22,976 bases of DNA from Silene noctiflora (Eukaryota > Streptophyta > Magnoliopsida > Caryophyllales > Caryophyllaceae), in assembly GCA_009801015.1 (NCBI GenBank), contig VHZZ01007961.1, forward strand, positions 1 to 22,976, in the 5' to 3' direction. The position numbers and the translations under genes were made by a program. Each line of letters opens with the position of its first letter. Positions within the stretch are counted from its first letter, which is position 1. The notes beneath the pieces are model-generated. The model was given only the letters and a program-made list of their open reading frames with translations, had not been told where the DNA came from and did not search any database. This document shows, in pieces, positions 18,421-22,976 of this stretch.

Positions 18421-19897
18421 GAATCGGAGTCAAGGATTAGACGACATTGTTCTATCCCCAATGGCAGTCACTTGAGTGAGTAGTTCCGCTTTATTTTAAG
18501 AAACTAGTTTATTTAACCTAATGTTTAATATAATTGTAAAACTGTCTCTAATTTAACAAGTCCATCTTTTTCTTTTAATTTTTTCTCACTAGTTAAGAGA
18601 TGCGTGTCTAGCGCTATCCTATTTCACTAGACCACCTAAATCAATTGATAAAAGGTACTAGGGTATCATGGGTTCATAGGGAAAGATCAAGCGAGTCCAC
18701 ATATATGAGTCTAAGTTGAGTTATGGTTCTAGTCAGATTATGGCCCGAGTCTTTCGATCCAACAGTCCTTTGTAAAACGAGTCGAGTTAGCTTTTGACGT
18801 ACACCTGTTCTACCCACCATATAGTGCAAGTTTTAACACATTCTTAGGCTTTCGATCTTATAGGATGTATAAACAAGTAGATTATCATGCATGTTGTTAC
18901 TCAAGCATTTCATCAAACAAGTAATGTGCACTAGTTGAAACTCGATCCTTTAATCAATTTATTAGACTCAACATGCAAGGATCTACCTTTAATCATATCC
19001 CTAATCCCCCATTATCCCTAACTAAGAGCTCACTAATCATCGTTACTAACATGCCAATAATATTATTAAATACAATAAATAGACTAAACATGACGATTAA
19101 GCAAGGTAATTACCAAAGGATTAATGAAAAACTAAGAAAAGATTAAGGAAATTATACCAACTTCATAGATGAATGAAGGATTAACCACTAATTTGAAGAG
19201 TTATTATAAAAATATTACACTAATTGAAAGTAATTTTGCTAATTAGAGAACTAGATCTAGAATTAGGGTTGATAATTGGGTCCCTTCCTCAATTGATACA
19301 AGAGGGCTATTTATATTAATACAAGATTAGGCTTAGAGTAAGAGACTAATGGGCTTAGAGTAAGAGACTAATGGGCTTCCCGTAAAGGCGAAGTGTTGTT
19401 GTCCCGCTAGTCCTTGGTAAACTCGGGTGGATTTTAAGCTGCAATCAAAATCATGCCTTCGAACTCCAGTGGGTTCTTATACAAGTCATATAAGGGGAGT
19501 TCCCCTTCGCCTCGCTTGAGTTCTCCTAGAACTCGGGTGAGTTCTCCCTATACTTCTTCTTTGTATTGCTTGCCCCTAAACTCGTGGGAGCTGGTCCTAG
19601 GTTGAGGGGGATAACTCCATTTCACCTAAAATCCTACTTCATTGACCTAGAGATCCTTGGTCTTGGTATCTGCTTCATGCTTGATCATTAGAACCATCCA
19701 TGCAGCTCATAATTGCTCCTTAAAGGCGTGATTTCCAGCCATTTTGCTTCATTTCCTACAAAAGGCATAAAATCTTATAGAATAACAAATAGAAAGCTAA
19801 ACACTAAACAAATGACCCTAACTTGCACAAATAGCATGGGAAACGAGGGTAGTTAAGGGGTTAAAAGTGTGTAAATTTAAATCGCATTTGAGTGTCA
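18420..19897 (-). repeat. Probable LTR on the minus strand, left end unresolved
   Basis: On the minus strand the sequence starts TGACACTCAAATG at about 19897, exactly where relic RNase H coding stops being readable on the plus strand. About 580 bases in, at 19308-19315, it has TATAAATA, a good U3 promoter. A 22-bp direct tandem repeat lies at 19331-19374. The far part, near 18420-18480, has a U5-like 'ccattggggatagaac'. These points fit an LTR of about 1.5 kb, but I could not find the opposite end, primer site or target duplication, so it may be truncated. Confidence 0.45.
19331..19374 (+). repeat. 22-bp tandem repeat, two copies
   Basis: The unit gcttagagtaagagactaatgg is present twice without change (19331-19352, 19353-19374), with a third partial gctt. 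It lies just inside the probable U3 of the minus-strand LTR. Confidence 0.9.
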
Positions 19898-20365
19898 CCC
19901 TATAATAATCCGGACTAACCTACTTGTTAAATATGTCTTGAGAAAGCCTGAATTATCAGACAAAATGACCAACTGGTCAGTCCAACGAAGCACTTACGAT
20001 ATCACTTTTGAACCTAGGACAACAATTAAATCACAGGCTTTAACATGCTTTGTGGTTGATTTCAGCTCTAACCTAGAATTAGACCTCATGAAAGAAGTAA
20101 ATCAACTAGATACAAAAAATTCAGACCATGAACGGACGTTGTTCACTGATGGGGCAACCAACATGAGGGAGTCAGAGTTAGGGTTAGTGCTAAAATCGCC
20201 ACAAGGGGACATAATAGCCTAGGTTGTGAGTTGTGAGTTCAAAGCCACCAACAATGAAGCAGAATACAAAGTTTTGATAGCAGAACTCAAGTTAAGTATA
20301 GACCTCGGTGTATAGTATCTAAAGACAAAAATTGATTCTCTCTTAATCGCTAATCAAATAAAAGG

Positions 20366-20569
20366 TGTAACACCCCAAGAGATTAAGAGGAATGTTGTCC
20401 CACATCGAGAAAATAAGGAGCTTATGAGATGTTTATAAAGGATTCCACCCACCACTTGGTAACAAGGCCTTGTGCTTTTGGGCTTAAGTGAGGACAAATA
20501 ATTGGCCCAAAGGTACACATCTCATCTTATTGGGGTTGTGTTATGACGGTGGTGGGTCGAGTTGTTATA
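20366..20569 (+). repeat. 5' LTR of the TRIM
   Basis: Begins tgtaacaccccaagagatt and ends gttgttata. Primer site follows after aa. Confidence 0.92.
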
Positions 20570-20571
20570 AA

Positions 20572-20583
20572 TGGTATCAGAGC
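20572..20583 (+). promoter_or_regulatory. tRNA-Met type primer-binding site of the TRIM
   Basis: tggtatcagagc is complementary to the 3' end of plant initiator tRNA-Met, the usual primer of copia elements and TRIMs. Confidence 0.9.
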
Positions 20584-20716
20584 AACCCTGCGACCGTGTG
20601 GTGAGCCCGTGGTCAGGAGAACCCGGGTCACACATCTAGCGGGGGTGAATTCTGGGCTTGGCTGCGGTCAGCTTTGAGGCTCAACGAGGACGTTGTGTTC
20701 TTTAAGTGGGGGAGTT

Positions 20717-20921
20717 TTTAACACCCCAAGAGATTAGAAGGAAAGTTGTCCCACATCGGGAAAATAAGGAGCTTATGAGATGTTTATAAAGGATTCCACC
20801 CACCACTTGGTAACAAAGGCCTTGTGCTTTCGGGCTTAAGTGATGACAAATAATTAGCCCAAAGGTATACATCCCATCTTATTGGGGTTATGTTATGACG
20901 GTGGTGGGCCGGGTTGTTATA
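20717..20921 (+). repeat. 3' LTR of the TRIM
   Basis: Differs from the 5' LTR at about 14 positions including one single-base length change. Its first bases are tttaacacc instead of tgtaacacc. Confidence 0.92.
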
Positions 20922-20981
20922 AAAGGAACATATGAAGCAAAAGATTCCATAATGATACTATATTTAGAATAAAAATCTTTG

Positions 20982-22635
20982 TGTAATGTCCGTCTTTTTA
21001 AGCTGAACTCAAAGTCAAAGTCAAAGTCAATGGAATTTAAGGTCAAACCTGAGTCGGGGGAGGGTCAAGGTTGGTTATGTCAGGAGATAGGATCGAATAT
21101 ATGAAGGTAAGCCGCGTAGATTGGTCGTACATTACTGAGATTGAAATCCCGTAGTTAAGTTGATTTATGCGACTGACATTCATCCTAGGTGTGACCGAGG
21201 CATGACCTACGCGCGAGTAAAATTCGACCAACATTCGCACAATTCCTGAAGTGTTGGGAAGCTATGTTCACGTGGTTTTCGTATAAGTTGTCTTTTATTC
21301 TATCAACCCTTATTTTATCTCCTAAACCTATATAAGTTTATGACATCCAACCCCAAAACACTTTTGCATATAATCAAATTTACATCATAATCTAGAGAGA
21401 GAGAGAGAGAGAGCGCGCAGAGAGGAGAGAGGTTACATTGCTCTTCAAATTGAATTGAGGTTTTTCGAATCTAGGATGCAAGGTTGAATCTTTATCATTG
21501 TATGTCCTTTAATTCATCTTCGTAATCGTTAATTTATATAGTTAACTTCATAAATATTGTCCTAGATTAATTATAGACAAGCCCTAGACTTGGAATTAGG
21601 GTTAAATTAGTGAAACCAACTAGATTGTATGAATTGTATAGTAATTGGATGAATTATGTGCTGTAGGAGGTGAATTGGAAGAAGATCGCTTCTAAATTTG
21701 TCTTGTGTGCGCGGAATTGATAATAGGTAAAGATCACCCTAATCTTATAATGTTGTACAAGTTTTAAACAGTTGTTTGTGGTTCTATGATGGTTTTATGT
21801 TGATATTGTATTATAATGGATGCATGAGATGATTTTTATCTATTATTGCTATAATGAATATTGTATTATGATGAGATGAGATAAGATACCGATTAGCACG
21901 TTGTTAAGGGGATTTTGCAATCGATAAGATGTCGGTTAACATGTTGTTATGGAGGCTGTGCAATCGAGGTAGTGATGGTTACTGTACATTGTTCAAGGGG
22001 TTGTGCCAGAGTGATTGTAAGCATGTTGGTCAGGGGCTTGTACTCTGATAGAGATGCTCAGACGATGGCCATGTGTGAGACGTGAGACAAGGATGGTTAT
22101 GACGATTGGCACATGATGACATGATACCGTGTTACGCTGAATTAGTTGTTGTATTTGTTGCTTATCTTTACTGCTATTTTTTATCTTGTTCATGTCATTA
22201 ATATTAAGATGCGTACAATATTTCCCTCTTCAAACCTTTGACGTGTGTGTCTTGGGTAAAAATTGTGTTCAACTCTGTGATGAACCATGTGATATTTCCG
22301 GCAAATAAGCATTAGTGAGACAAATAGGTGTTGATTTGTAAGCTGTGTTGAATGGTGCTTGGGGAAGGGACGGATTAGTCACCGAAATAGGAGTTGACCA
22401 CTTTATATTTTCATAGTTATTTAATTCAGTTTACAAGACTTTCTCTATATTAATAAAATAGCATTTCAGTTATGGTTAAAGTTGTAAGACAGTTTTATTA
22501 TCTATTATGCAATTTAAATTAAAGTACCTTATATTGTTTATCTTTTATTTACTACCTCGGGCAACCGACATGGTAACGCCCTTATTTATCTGGGAAGGTC
22601 TTGCTAAAGGCTCCTGGATAAATCGAGGTGTTACA
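20982..22635 (+). mobile_element. Solo LTR of 1,654 bp
   Basis: Begins tgtaatgtccgtc and ends ggtgttaca, giving imperfect TG...CA inverted ends. It is flanked by ctttg at 20977-20981 and 22636-22640, a perfect 5-bp duplication. No primer site, coding sequence or second LTR follows. The relic RNase H resumes at once, so this is a solo LTR left by LTR-LTR recombination. It has a TATATAAG box at 21329-21336, and a GA tract (21394-21413) lies about 60 bases further. The start and length resemble LTRs of Tekay/Del-type chromoviruses, which is an inference only. Orientation is assigned from the TATA box. Confidence 0.9.
21394..21413 (+). repeat. GA microsatellite in the solo LTR
   Basis: About ten GA units followed by gcgcgcagagaggagagagg. 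It lies downstream of the LTR's TATA box, where it would fall in the transcribed leader. Confidence 0.9.
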
Positions 22636-22976
22636 CTTTGCATAAAGTTTCGTTCATTTGATATTGAAAAAATTGCAAGGGACTTGAATATCCAGCTTAA
22701 TGCCCTAGCCAGCCTTGGTTTCAATTTCAGCTCTGCAATTTTTGACAAAATTTATATTGTTCACTTACTTAAACCTCTCACCAGTAAACCAGACCATGAA
22801 TGTACTGTCATTGTTGACGTTAACTCCCAGACCAAACCATTTTATGATTGGTTTGTGGGGTATATTTGTTGGAGTAAGTGTCCTCAACAATNGTGCGATC
22901 ACGACGATGATTAAAATATCATTATTATAATCTCAATATAAGAATACACAAGGGATGATTCTTCTATAAAGTCAAC

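Larger units (their letters stand above)
20366..20921 (+). mobile_element. TRIM (terminal-repeat retrotransposon in miniature)
   Basis: 556 bp with LTRs at 20366-20569 (204 bp) and 20717-20921 (205 bp), about 93% identical. The target duplication is aaagg, 20361-20365 and 20922-20926. A primer site complementary to initiator tRNA-Met (tggtatcagagc, 20572-20583) lies two bases inside the left LTR, and a polypurine tract (aagtgggggag, 20704-20714) lies before the right LTR. The LTR contains 'gtcccacatcg', common in plant TRIMs. No protein is encoded in the 147-bp interior. Both LTRs end in ttata instead of the usual ca terminus. It depends on enzymes of other elements. Confidence 0.93.
19898..22914 (+). 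pseudogene. Relic gypsy RNase H split by two insertions
   Basis: Coding parts are 19898-20365, 20922-20981 and 22636-22914. The first part begins with the end of the classic RNase H (RTNLLVKYVLRKPELSDKM), the spacer WSVQRSTYDITFEPRT, then the second RNase H with its first Asp in LFTDGA and Glu in NNEAEY, and a third acidic site in IDSLLIANQIKG. Stops are at 20220-20222 and near 20310. The second part continues in the same frame across the TRIM (TYEAKDSIM), then stops. The third part resumes after the solo LTR with CIKFRSFDIEKIARDLN, and the last catalytic Asp of the ADALA motif is changed (QLNALASLG). It ends in KPFYDWF, usual before integrase in this lineage, and then becomes unreadable near N22892. 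It is a different, more decayed family from the large element. Confidence 0.82.

Noticed and set aside
19331..19374. Start of a CRISPR or satellite array
   Set aside because: Only two adjacent units without spacers, in plant DNA; a simple local duplication.
20572..20600. A tRNA or small RNA gene at tggtatcagagcaaccc
   Set aside because: It is the complement of the tRNA-Met 3' end placed two bases inside an LTR, that is, a primer-binding site.
22507..22914. A 135-codon plus-strand gene
   Set aside because: Its first third is the end of the solo LTR read by chance; only 22636 onward is coding-derived, and it belongs to the relic RNase H.

Overview
This is a transposon-rich stretch of flowering-plant nuclear DNA. 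The evidence is a class III (secretory) peroxidase gene with a GT-AG intron, Ty3/gypsy elements of the Tat type with two RNase H domains, a tRNA-derived SINE, short LTR elements and several MITE-like inverted repeats. The species cannot be fixed from the sequence. Two single N positions (3176 and 22892) show it comes from a draft assembly.

Layout. (1) About 261-10086 is most of one degenerate Tat-type Ty3/gypsy element on the minus strand: 5' LTR (9629-10086), primer-binding site, gag, protease, linker, reverse transcriptase, degenerate first RNase H, second archaeal-type RNase H, and integrase. An additional ORF on the opposite strand (plus strand, 261-1404) lies beyond integrase. The 3' LTR would lie left of the window. 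The polyprotein frame is kept from 9552 to about 4163 apart from a local frame excursion in gag, but it carries at least a dozen stop codons, so this copy is dead. An 88-bp duplication around the N at 3176 looks like an assembly joint. (2) 10087-11234 is a long inverted-repeat element with a 134-bp MITE nested in its left arm, followed by one end of a CACTA element. (3) 12265-15438 is an intact-looking class III peroxidase of 346 residues in two exons. Its 2.1-kb intron holds a Stowaway-like MITE, a SINE and a 1,024-bp LTR element with only 129 bp between its LTRs. (4) 15439-19897 is non-coding: direct repeats, a MITE and a probable LTR on the minus strand. (5) 19898-22914 is a relic gypsy RNase H cut into three pieces by a 556-bp TRIM and a 1,654-bp solo LTR, each flanked by a perfect 5-bp target duplication.

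Relationships. The peroxidase is the only gene likely to work for the plant. The short LTR element in its intron shares LTR ends and primer-site type with the large element 3.2 kb upstream, so it is probably an internally deleted derivative of that family. The order of insertion can be read at three places. The large element truncates the inverted-repeat element. A MITE sits in one arm of that repeat while the other arm keeps the empty site. A TRIM and a solo LTR interrupt one relic domain.

I found no wholly new system. The most informative parts are the nested insertions with readable target duplications, the antisense extra ORF with a two-copy motif between the convergent frames, and the miniature LTR element in the peroxidase intron.
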